37,778 bases of DNA. Origin: a virus. The notes beneath the pieces are model-generated. The model saw only the letters and a program-made list of their open reading frames with translations. It had not been told where the DNA came from and ran no database searches. Shown in pieces: positions 31,756-37,778 of this stretch; within the stretch, counting starts at the first letter, position 1; each line of letters opens with the position of its first letter. The translations under genes and the position numbers were made by a program. Location: IMG/VR virus record IMGVR_UViG_3300007523_000026, positions 1 to 37,778 of that record. One strand, written 5' to 3'.

Positions 31756-31875
31756 TCAAGCGGCCAGCTTCGTGCAGCGATGAAAGCCCATCCCCAGCTT
31801 TTGAAGCGCCCGACCGAGCCATCCAATCGGCTTTCCGCATTGCTGGCACTGCCAACTTTCGTATTTATGGGGCAT
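31756..31875 (-). CDS. 39-aa zinc-ribbon peptide
   Basis: Starts ATG 31875 after AAGGAGAAG and lies in the gap downstream of the helicase gene. Cysteines 10 and 13 (WQCQQCGKP) and the FHRC near residues 31-34 form a possible zinc site. A small protein of this kind is common in phage early operons. No function known. Confidence 0.65.
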   Translation of the reverse strand: MPHKYESWQCQQCGKPIGWLGRALQKLGMGFHRCTKLAA

Positions 31876-31888
31876 CTCGTCTTCTCCT

Positions 31889-33370
31889 TTATCTGGCGTC
31901 CAGCGCCATGTAGATGTTCTTGTCCTTGGCGATCGCTGTTCCCAGGATGCGCTCGTCGAGGGTATCGGGCACGACGGGGACGTGGCCGGTGACGTGATCG
32001 CCCGTCTGGCCCATCCGGTGAATGCGGTCGAGCATCTGGTCGTTCTTCCCCGGCACCCAATCAGGCTCGGCAAACACGACATCCTGCGCTTGTGCCAGCG
32101 TCCAGCCCTCCCCGAGCGGTATCATCTGGCCGAGGATGATCTTGATGTCGTCGCGTTGCTGGAAGGCATCGACAGCCTTCTGCTTGTTGTTGCCCGAAGT
32201 CGAGCCGTCCATGTAGACGAGGCCGTGTTTGTCGAGCCGCTTGCGCAGATATTCCAGCACCGTCTTGTGCCAGGCGCTCACGACAACCTTCTCGACGCCG
32301 CTCTCCAGCAGGTCCTCGACGTACTCGGCAACCGATGGAGCCTTGGCCTCGCCCAGCACCCGTCGCGCCGTCGCGACTTCACCGTCGATCGGGACTCCAT
32401 GATTGAAGCTGTCGTGGTCCATCTCGTACAGCTTCTCGGCCATCTTCCAGCCGGGGTGCTTGAGTGCCTTGCGAATGTCGCTGGTCATACTCATGGGAAA
32501 GGGGTGCCACTGCTTGAGGGGAAGCTCGTGGAGGCACTGGGCTTTCAGTCGCCGCACCATGAGTCGGCTGCGTAGGCGATATTGGAAGTCGTCAAGGTTC
32601 CGAGGCTGGTTGCGAACCGTATCAGACCAGTGCAGCTTGTTGCTCCAGACCTGTGTCTCAAGATCAAAGACAGGACTGCGGACCATTCCGCCGCCCGCCT
32701 CGTAGTAGAACTCTCGGAAGTCTTCGAGGCTGGCGTTGTTGATGGCGCCCCAGTCGAGCAAACGGAAGGCGTTGTACGCCTCGATCGGCTGGTTCGGAAG
32801 CAGACTGCCCGTGGCCAGGGTGAAGCGGCCCGTGACGCTCGGGAGCATGTCAGGAGCGCAGATGGTACGGGTACGGCGGTTGCCCTTCGGGTCCTTGATC
32901 GCGTGAGCTTCGTCGAGAATGACGTGATCCCAGTGGTGGTCGAGGATGGCGTCGAGGATCGCGGGGTTCGAGAGCAAGTTGTAGCTAATGATGACGTAGC
33001 TGGCCTTGACGCTGACGCCACGGCTGGCCTTGCCGACGATATATGTCTCTACGTCGGGGATCGTCGACCAGCGCCATATCTCGCGTTCCCAGTTCAAGCG
33101 AAGGGAGGCGGGGCAGACGACAAGAGTGCGCTTCGCTCCGATCGCATTCGACACCAGCACCGATTGCGCCGTCTTCGTGAGGCCGGGTTCATCGCCCAGG
33201 ATGCCGTGGTTGCGATTGAGGATGTACTCGGCGCCGGCAAGTTGGAACTCCTTGACGGACCAGCCGGGTGGGAGATCAGGCACGGGGGCGCGATAGAACA
33301 TCGGATTGACCGCGCGTGAGGCCACGATCCGGTAGTCGTCAGGGTTGATAGTCGAGTGGTCGAGTTGCAA
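31889..33370 (-). CDS. SNF2/DEAD-type helicase
   Basis: 493 aa. Motif I GDEPGLTKTAQ (K66; the usual GLGKT is GLTKT), motif Ia LVVCPASLRLNWERE, motif II ILDEAHAIKD (D153-H156), motif III ATGSLLPNQPIEAY, and C-terminal QMLDRIHRMGQTGD (motif VI). It is a compact SNF2-like helicase, a standard partner of the DUF2800/DUF2815/PolA set in phages; role in replication or recombination. The start is TTG 33370, with AAGGGGAAACAA just upstream; no in-frame ATG fits as well. Confidence 0.88.
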   Translation of the reverse strand: MQLDHSTINPDDYRIVASRAVNPMFYRAPVPDLPPGWSVKEFQLAGAEYILNRNHGILGDEPGLTKTAQSVLVSNAIGAKRTLVVCPASLRLNWEREIWRWSTIPDVETYIVGKASRGVSVKASYVIISYNLLSNPAILDAILDHHWDHVILDEAHAIKDPKGNRRTRTICAPDMLPSVTGRFTLATGSLLPNQPIEAYNAFRLLDWGAINNASLEDFREFYYEAGGGMVRSPVFDLETQVWSNKLHWSDTVRNQPRNLDDFQYRLRSRLMVRRLKAQCLHELPLKQWHPFPMSMTSDIRKALKHPGWKMAEKLYEMDHDSFNHGVPIDGEVATARRVLGEAKAPSVAEYVEDLLESGVEKVVVSAWHKTVLEYLRKRLDKHGLVYMDGSTSGNNKQKAVDAFQQRDDIKIILGQMIPLGEGWTLAQAQDVVFAEPDWVPGKNDQMLDRIHRMGQTGDHVTGHVPVVPDTLDERILGTAIAKDKNIYMALDAR

Positions 33371-33405
33371 TTGTTTCCCCTTCGTCGCGGTAAACTTACG
33401 TCGTG

Positions 33406-33498
33406 CTATTCCCCGCCGCGCCCGATGGAGGAAATGATGGCGTCCACGGCGGCGGTGGCGTAGCCTCTGTGGTTCACGCCCATGTCGTCACTCATCAT
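33406..33498 (-). CDS. 30-aa peptide gene enclosed by an inverted repeat
   Basis: Starts ATG 33498, overlapping the preceding stop (ATGA), with GGAGGAG directly upstream. The product begins MMSDDMGVNHRGYATAAVDA and ends ISSIGRGGE. The start and its ribosome site lie in one arm of an inverted repeat and the end of the gene in the other arm. Small, but coupling supports translation. Function unknown. Confidence 0.55.
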   Translation of the reverse strand: MMSDDMGVNHRGYATAAVDAIISSIGRGGE

Positions 33499-33520
33499 CT
33501 CCTCCATCGGGCGTGGCGGG
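33412..33520 (-). repeat. 28-bp inverted repeat (26 of 28 pairing) with 53-bp spacer
   Basis: Arms are 33412-33439 and 33493-33520. Two mismatches only; the inner 21 bp have one. In the leftward mRNA it would form a long stem that hides the GGAGGAG ribosome site and the ATGATG start of the 30-aa peptide, so it may control that gene or mark a small mobile or recombination element. Confidence 0.85.
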
Positions 33521-33908
33521 CGGCGGATGGTGATGTCGGCAGGTTGGATAGGGCGTTCCACAGACCCAACTCCGCGCTGTCCAGCAATCCCCAAATCGAC
33601 GGGTCGAGGTCTGTGATGCGCCATTGACATAGGCCATCTTCGTCGCGCGCGGGCTCTCTGATAGCCCGCCCCTGATGGTGGAACGCGAAGAGGAAGTGCG
33701 CCGCCGTGGCCACCCCCTCCAGTGCCGCGACCCGCGCCGTCAGCCGTGCGATGGTGGCATCTGCGTTCTCGGCCGCGATGGCGAGGGCTGCGTCCTTGGC
33801 GTATTGAACGGCTTCAATGCTGCACACGCTGCACATACCGGGGCCGCCGCAGCGCGCCTTCACCCCGTCTTCTCGCGGCCTGACGTGGCCATGTCCCGTG
33901 TAGGTCAT
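33495..33908 (-). CDS. Hypothetical protein with Cys motif and coiled coil
   Basis: 137 aa from ATG 33908 (ATGA with the gene before). The N-terminus has DGVKARCGGPGMCSVC, a Cys pattern I know from phage early genes, followed by a helix (AENADATIARLTARVAALEG) probably forming a coiled coil. A C-terminal region with ITDLDPSIWGLLDSAELGLW follows. No function known. Confidence 0.65.
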   Translation of the reverse strand: MTYTGHGHVRPREDGVKARCGGPGMCSVCSIEAVQYAKDAALAIAAENADATIARLTARVAALEGVATAAHFLFAFHHQGRAIREPARDEDGLCQWRITDLDPSIWGLLDSAELGLWNALSNLPTSPSAARHARWRR

Positions 33909-34339
33909 GTCGGCTCTCCCTCGGGACCATTGCCCAGCGCGCGGATGGCGGCAATCGCCCTCGCGCATCCGGGGCCTATCAGGTTCTGCTCGAAACTGGT
34001 AAGCGCGCTTTTCGTTCGGACGTTGGGGGCCTCACGCCATAACCGCTTCACTTCCGCCTCCGCCCGCTCCATACCCCCGCGCTCGGCTGCGATCAGGGCG
34101 GCCTCGATGTCGTTTGCCAGTTCGGACAATCGCGGCTCTGCGATGTATCCCGAAACGCTGGCGGCAATCTCTCTGGCGGCCTTTGCGACAGCTTGTGCGG
34201 CGTCGGCGGCGGCCTGGTCGCTGGCGATGGCGGAGGCCCATGCGGCGGCCCATGCGGCGGCCCATGCGTCGCCGGCGGCCTCGATGGCGTAGACGTATTC
34301 GTTGGCGATTTCTTCGGCGGTCTTATGGGCGTCGATCAT
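33905..34339 (-). CDS. Ala-rich helical protein with AWAAAWAA repeats
   Basis: 144 aa. Residues 21-55 are extremely Ala-rich (DAWAAAWAAAWASAIASDQ), built from a 12-bp tandem repeat; then helical regions with AEAEVKRLW and a FEQNLIGPGCARAIAAIRAL tail. It and the larger protein two genes upstream (34548-35333) share this Ala-repeat style. The start overlaps the upstream stop (ATGA). Function unknown. Confidence 0.65.
   Translation of the reverse strand: MIDAHKTAEEIANEYVYAIEAAGDAWAAAWAAAWASAIASDQAAADAAQAVAKAAREIAASVSGYIAEPRLSELANDIEAALIAAERGGMERAEAEVKRLWREAPNVRTKSALTSFEQNLIGPGCARAIAAIRALGNGPEGEPT
34235..34270. repeat. Three tandem 12-bp units in the Ala-rich gene
   Basis: The 12-mer GGCCCATGCGGC occurs at 34235-34246 and 34247-34258, with a one-base variant at 34259-34270. 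On the coding (minus) strand it gives the AWAA repeats. Array length could vary between relatives by slippage. Confidence 0.85.
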
Positions 34340-34551
34340 ACTACGGTCCTCCTGTTGTTCTCGGCGGGCGCGGCACCTTCGGCAAACCCGTACTGCTCCA
34401 GGATGTCGATCACGTCATTCAGGGCCTCGGAGTACCCAGATGCCATCGGGTCGCCGGGGCACACGGCACCACCCAGCGCGTCGATGTCGCGCCAGAGGTC
34501 GTTCAAGTCGGTCATTGTTTTGTTCCTCTGTGCAGTTGTGTCGTCACTCAT
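34336..34551 (-). CDS. Small hypothetical protein (71 aa)
   Basis: Start ATG 34551 by ATGA coupling; an internal ATG at 34515 with AGAGGA upstream is an alternative that would give 59 aa. Sequence includes LNDLWRDIDALGGAVCPGDP and SGYSEALNDVIDILEQYGF, a helical design common in phage early genes that often have no known function. Confidence 0.65.
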   Translation of the reverse strand: MSDDTTAQRNKTMTDLNDLWRDIDALGGAVCPGDPMASGYSEALNDVIDILEQYGFAEGAAPAENNRRTVV

Positions 34552-35333
34552 GGCAGTTCCCCTGTTTCCAGCATCTGCATGAGAGCGCGTACCTGTTCGG
34601 CCTTGGCGGCGGCCCTTACGGCGGACTCTGCGTCCCATGCGGCGGTCCCTGCGTCGGCCCGTGCGGCCCGTGCGGTGTCGGCGGCGGCCCCTGCGGCGGC
34701 CCATGCGGCCCATACGGCGGCCCCTGCGGTGGCCCTTGCAGCCTCCCCTGCGGCGTCTCGTGCGTCGGACCGTGCGGCATCGGCGGCCCGTGCAGCGTCC
34801 TCTGCGGCGGCCCGTGCGGCGGCCCGTGCGGCGTACTGTGCGGCGGCAGAACGGGCGGCGGACCCTGTGGCGGCCAGTGCGCCGTCGGCGCGGATCAGTG
34901 CGCTCGCGGGGAGATCGCCAACGGCGACCCTTCGTGCCGTCTTGATACACTGGCGAGGCCGCGTGTCGTGCGGGCACTCTGCCTCGAACAGATGCAGCAC
35001 CTGTTCCGCGCACCAGCATGCGAACAGGCGTGCGGTCCGCTCATTCCAGTGCTCGCAGTGGCGGAGCAGCCGGACGTTGCGAGCGACAACCTTGTCGGAC
35101 CTCTCTACCACGCGGCCCTTGGTCTCGGCCTCCCAGATCACCGGGCCGAGCCAATGAATCAGGTCGGCCTCCCGGCAGAGGTGGTAGCCCTTCTTGCACG
35201 GCACGAGCGGGCCCTTGATGGGCGGCATCCACTCTCCCGGCTGGCCACCATCAGGCAGGCTCCACAGCGCGTCCCCGCCGTTGCAGGATCGGCCCTCAGG
35301 GTCGAGGACCTTGAAATATCGTGTGGTGGTCAT
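34548..35333 (-). CDS. Two-part protein: conserved phage front domain and Ala-repeat tail
   Basis: 261 aa from ATG 35333 (ATGA). The first ~130 residues match a conserved phage domain: YFKVLDPEGRSCNGGDALWS, PGEWMPPIKG, CKKGYHLCREADLIHWLGP, then IWEAE (DUF7666-like from memory). Residues ~155-245 are Ala repeats with Arg/Asp every few residues (ARAAARAAAEDAARAADAAR). This would make a very long helix. The repeat DNA also gives long open antisense frames that are not genes. Function unknown. Confidence 0.72.
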   Translation of the reverse strand: MTTTRYFKVLDPEGRSCNGGDALWSLPDGGQPGEWMPPIKGPLVPCKKGYHLCREADLIHWLGPVIWEAETKGRVVERSDKVVARNVRLLRHCEHWNERTARLFACWCAEQVLHLFEAECPHDTRPRQCIKTARRVAVGDLPASALIRADGALAATGSAARSAAAQYAARAAARAAAEDAARAADAARSDARDAAGEAARATAGAAVWAAWAAAGAAADTARAARADAGTAAWDAESAVRAAAKAEQVRALMQMLETGELP

Positions 35334-35575
35334 GGCTGCACCCCGCGTCTGTCGTGCTGGTAGAGATCGCGGCAGGCAGGATGACCCGTGCCGAGGTACG
35401 GAAAGCGAGTCTCGAACTGCGGCCCGTGCTCCCGGTGAACGAATGCTATGACGTGCGCCGGCGGCAGCGCAACGCAGTGTTCGTTGACGAACCCTGTGCA
35501 GGTGTCGCATGTGCGGCCCGTGCGGCGCTCGGTGCGGTTTGCGTCCACGGCTTCGGCGTCCTGTGTGGCGGTCAT
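35330..35575 (-). CDS. Small Cys/His-rich protein
   Basis: 81 aa from ATG 35575, coupled by ATGA on both sides. Contains TCDTCTGFVNEHCVALPP and GTGHPACRDLY: a CxxC plus further Cys/His, likely a zinc-binding fold. No family recognised. Confidence 0.65.
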   Translation of the reverse strand: MTATQDAEAVDANRTERRTGRTCDTCTGFVNEHCVALPPAHVIAFVHREHGPQFETRFPYLGTGHPACRDLYQHDRRGVQP

Positions 35576-36459
35576 GACTTCTTCTCGCGCCCCTTCAGGT
35601 AGCCGGGGATGTCGAGAGGATCAATCTCGACCGCAGCCAACGGGTTCGTCAGCATCATCCCCGTTGCTTTGGCGGCGTACTCCATGAGTTTCATCTTGTC
35701 CCCAGGGCTGAGGGCGTCGAAAGCCTTCTTGGCGCCGTCGAGGTCGGCGCTCGGCCCAGCGGGGACCGCGCTACGCAGCTTCACAAGTTCCTTTGCGTCC
35801 GTCTCGGAGACGATCGCGAGACCCGCCTTGCTGGCGATGTTGCGAGCGACCGTCACCGCCGTCTTGTCGTCGAGCGCGTTGATAGCCTCCTCGGCACGGC
35901 GGAAAGGCGTGACGGTCGTCGAGGGCTTGGACGACTCTGCGATCTGCGCTTTGGCAGCCTTCGCCTTCTCGCGGTGCTTGACCGCAGAGGCCGCACCCTG
36001 AGAGCGAAGGTCGGCAAGCGCCTTGGGCGGGTCCTCGCTGGCCCCGATCAGGGCCAGCTTGTTGGCGAGGTTGTAGCCGTTCGTAATGTTGTCCTCGCAC
36101 CACTTCTTGAACGTCAGCCCCGCCGTCTTGCACAACTCCTTGGCTTCGGCCAGACGATAGGCAGTCGACAGGCGCGCGTCGTCGTTCCTGGCTTCGGTGC
36201 GCTCGATCGACTCGAAGCGCGCGTTGACCTCCTTGGCGATGCCGGGGAGCAACTTGATGGCGTCGGCCTTGGCGTCAGCAACGGGGTTGTCGACCGTCTT
36301 GTTCGCGGGCTTCTTCCTGGTCGGCGCCTTCTTCTCGATATCGGCGGCAGTCTGGGCGTCGTCGTCGATCTTCTTCTGCGCAGCCTTGGCCTTGGCGACC
36401 TCGGCGGCTTCATCGGTGGGGGCAGCGGCCCCCTTCTTCTTGCGTGGCGTGGATGTCAT
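35572..36459 (-). CDS. DUF3102-like protein, first gene of leftward operon
   Basis: 295 aa. Residues 1-60 are low complexity and basic/acidic. Residues ~75-170 (TAYRLAEAKELCKTAGLTFK, then KWCEDNITNGYNLANKLALI) resemble the DUF3102-type helical domain of phage proteins with possible DNA-binding use. The C-terminal part is helical (GAKKAFDALSPGDKMKLMEY). GGGAG precedes ATG 36459. As the promoter-proximal gene it could be an early regulator; that is inference. Confidence 0.7.
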   Translation of the reverse strand: MTSTPRKKKGAAAPTDEAAEVAKAKAAQKKIDDDAQTAADIEKKAPTRKKPANKTVDNPVADAKADAIKLLPGIAKEVNARFESIERTEARNDDARLSTAYRLAEAKELCKTAGLTFKKWCEDNITNGYNLANKLALIGASEDPPKALADLRSQGAASAVKHREKAKAAKAQIAESSKPSTTVTPFRRAEEAINALDDKTAVTVARNIASKAGLAIVSETDAKELVKLRSAVPAGPSADLDGAKKAFDALSPGDKMKLMEYAAKATGMMLTNPLAAVEIDPLDIPGYLKGREKKS

Positions 36460-36572
36460 TTGGCGATCTCCCGCGGCGTGGAGACAAAGGGGTCATGCCC
36501 TGACCGCCGCAATGTTGAATGTGTTCCCCTTAGGCGGCGATAGTACCACGTTGTGCCACTGATCGCACGGGC

Positions 36573-36614
36573 AAAAAAAAAGCCGCCCCTGCAAGGAGCC
36601 AACAGGGGCGGCTT
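36573..36614 (-). terminator. Strong rho-independent terminator in the leftward leader
   Basis: Arms 36581-36591 and 36603-36613 pair perfectly over 11 bp, extended by A-T pairs, with an 11-base loop. Read leftward, a T-run of nine (A on the + strand at 36573-36581) follows the stem. It lies between the leftward promoter candidate and the first leftward gene, so it could act as an attenuator; or it could block antisense reading from the right. No T-run exists for rightward transcription. Confidence 0.85.
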
Positions 36615-36656
36615 CAGGCGGGCGCAGGGAGGGGCGCCGGGGAAAGAGCCAATACC

Positions 36657-36685
36657 CTTATAACTGGTTCGCCGGGCTGGCGCAA
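36657..36685 (-). promoter_or_regulatory. Candidate leftward promoter
   Basis: On the minus strand TTGCGC (36685-36680) is followed by a 17-bp spacer and TATAAG (36662-36657). The -10 fits five of six; the -35 fits three of six. It would transcribe through the terminator hairpin into the replication operon. Confidence 0.45.
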
Positions 36686-36706
36686 GCGCCGCCTTTACTC
36701 TATAGT
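36678..36706 (+). promoter_or_regulatory. Candidate rightward promoter for the primase-helicase
   Basis: TATAGT at 36701-36706 matches the -10 at five of six. No good -35 is seen 17 bp upstream (TGGCGC). It lies 35 bp before ATG 36741, which has AAGGGGAACC as ribosome site. A weak -35 suggests dependence on an activator or simply a weak promoter. Confidence 0.35.
36679..36690. promoter_or_regulatory. Palindrome overlapping both divergent -35 regions (operator candidate)
   Basis: GGCGC-AA-GCGCC at 36679-36690 is a perfect inverted repeat that covers the -35 elements of both divergent promoters. A regulator bound here could control both directions. The RHH or DUF3102-like protein encoded in the operon is a candidate binder; this is inference. 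Confidence 0.4.
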
Positions 36707-36740
36707 CGCCGGTCCGTTCGCAGGGGAATCAAGGGGAACC

Positions 36741-37778
36741 ATGACGCAATCACTTATCGACGCGGCCATCGCCTATGCAAAGCGGGGCTGGCCAATCATG
36801 CCTGTCAGACAGGACAAGACGCCCTACACCACCAATGGCGTCATGGACGCCACGACTGATCCGGCGCAGATCGAGGCATGGTGGGCCAGATGGCCACGGG
36901 CGAATATCGCGCTCAATTGCGGCGCTGCAAACATGATGGTCGTGGACTTCGACCCAGGCCATACCGATCCAGATGCCCTCGACCTTCCCGAGACACACCT
37001 TCGCCAGACGACACCACGAGGCGGCTTCCACCTGTTCTACGCACTCAAGGAGGGCGAAGTCGTCTCGCCGTCAACGTCCAAGCTGGCGCCGCATGTGGAC
37101 GTGCGCTCGTTCAACTCCTATGTCCTCTTGCCGCCGTCATCGACGCCCGATGGCGTCTATGCGTGGTCCTCAGAAGGCAAGCCGGCATACCGGACGGATG
37201 AGATGGTCAGACTGGCTAACGCTGGCCGCAGGGACAAGCACGAAGACCACGACCGTTGGCTGATCGAAGCCGACCTGCCCGAACACGTTGAAGCGGCCAC
37301 CAGGTGGCTTCAGAAGGACGCCAAGGTTGCTATCAAAGGCCAGGGGGGTGATGCCATGGCCTATGCCACCGCCGCGCACCTGAAAAGCCACGGCATATCA
37401 GAAGAACGCGCCCTCGATCTCATGTTCGACCACTGGAACCCGCGCTGTGTTCCTCCTGAGTGGGGGTATGAGCGTTTAGGTCGGTGCGTCGAACACGCTT
37501 ACAGCTACAACACGTCACCACCGGGCAACATCACGGCAGCCTACCGGAAGGCTGTGCGCGCGGACGCCTTCAAACCGATCGACAAGCCATTGCCGAGTGG
37601 CCGCGAAGTCACCGCGGGCCGCTTCCGCATGGTGGACGATGACGGCATGGAGCATATCCAGCCGCCGCAATGGATCATGGAGGACGTGATCGCAGACGAC
37701 AGTTACAGCCTTATGTTCGGCCCGCCGGGGACGTTCAAGAGCTTCATCGCCCTCGACATCGCGCTCAGTATCGCCACA
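36741..37778 (+). CDS. Primase-polymerase/helicase (partial, cut at window end)
   Basis: 346 codons visible, in frame to the window edge with no stop. The N-terminal prim-pol domain (residues ~5-150) has VVDFDPG (D69, D71) and TPRGGFHLFY (H97), the archaeo-eukaryotic primase-like catalytic residues. A helical middle (CT-type primase region) follows, then the start of a RepA-like AAA ATPase with Walker A GPPGTFKS (K333) just before the end. It would prime and unwind DNA at the phage origin. It is divergent from the replication operon. Confidence 0.88.
   Translation, partial: MTQSLIDAAIAYAKRGWPIMPVRQDKTPYTTNGVMDATTDPAQIEAWWARWPRANIALNCGAANMMVVDFDPGHTDPDALDLPETHLRQTTPRGGFHLFYALKEGEVVSPSTSKLAPHVDVRSFNSYVLLPPSSTPDGVYAWSSEGKPAYRTDEMVRLANAGRRDKHEDHDRWLIEADLPEHVEAATRWLQKDAKVAIKGQGGDAMAYATAAHLKSHGISEERALDLMFDHWNPRCVPPEWGYERLGRCVEHAYSYNTSPPGNITAAYRKAVRADAFKPIDKPLPSGREVTAGRFRMVDDDGMEHIQPPQWIMEDVIADDSYSLMFGPPGTFKSFIALDIALSIAT

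Noticed and set aside
34302-35363. Long rightward frame encoding GGPCGGPC repeats
   Set aside because: It is the antisense of the Ala-repeat tail of the leftward protein; GC-rich codon repeats keep the opposite frames open. No ribosome site, no family.
36460-36540. Possible short gene upstream of the first leftward gene
   Set aside because: A 28-codon frame overlaps the first gene, but the ribosome site is too close to the ATG and the peptide has no features.
1-37778. tRNA, rRNA, CRISPR array, insertion sequence, integrase or attachment site
   Set aside because: Looked for cloverleaf ends, regular spacer arrays, transposase and recombinase motifs; none was found by eye.

Overview
The window reads as most of the genome of a tailed phage with a short-tail (podovirus) plan, or of an element derived from one. 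It is GC-rich and almost gap-free, with two long converging gene blocks and a divergent control region near the right end. The virion genes follow the T7 order (nozzle, gp13-like GNAT protein, gp14-like protein, two very large ejection proteins, T7-type fibre N-terminus). The head genes look like the Bordetella BPP-1 set (Bbp19-like, scaffold, capsid, Bbp16-like cement protein). High GC, GTG/TTG starts and the gene content suggest a GC-rich proteobacterial host, but nothing here fixes the host. No integrase, repressor, phage RNA polymerase, tRNA, rRNA or CRISPR array was seen, so lifestyle cannot be decided.

Layout. 1-462: low-complexity GC-rich end, a 52-bp imperfect tandem repeat with A-tracts, and a possible promoter. 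463-22662 (+): terminase small and large subunits, portal, small head genes, scaffold, capsid, cement protein, a lectin-like structural protein, adaptor, nozzle with three inserted repeat domains, internal virion proteins, tail fibre, then a lysis cassette (holin-like proteins, muralytic enzyme, overlapping spanin-like genes). 22482-36459 (-): an early or middle operon whose genes overlap by ATGA or TGATG nearly throughout. In transcription order it holds a DUF3102-like protein, small Cys-rich and Ala-rich proteins, an SNF2-type helicase, a zinc-ribbon peptide, a disordered protein, a DUF2800 Cas4-like nuclease, a catalytically dead terminase copy, a DUF2815 ssDNA-binding protein, small regulators, a family A DNA polymerase, a C5-cytosine methyltransferase, a RuvC-like nuclease and a dATP/dGTP pyrophosphohydrolase. 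36460-36740: divergent promoter region with a terminator hairpin in the leftward leader. 36741-end (+): a primase-polymerase/helicase cut by the window edge.

Together: the primase-helicase, polymerase, SNF2 helicase, nuclease and ssDNA-binding protein would replicate and recombine the genome. The pyrophosphohydrolase and methyltransferase would adjust nucleotides and protect DNA. The rightward block builds, fills and releases virions.

The most notable discovery is at 29034-29861. This is a second copy of the ATPase half of the phage's own large terminase, with the Walker A lysine replaced by valine and the Walker B glutamate by glycine, and with no nuclease half. It lies inside the replication operon between the nuclease and the ssDNA-binding protein. 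It looks like a maintained pseudo-enzyme, perhaps a modulator of packaging or a link between replication and packaging.
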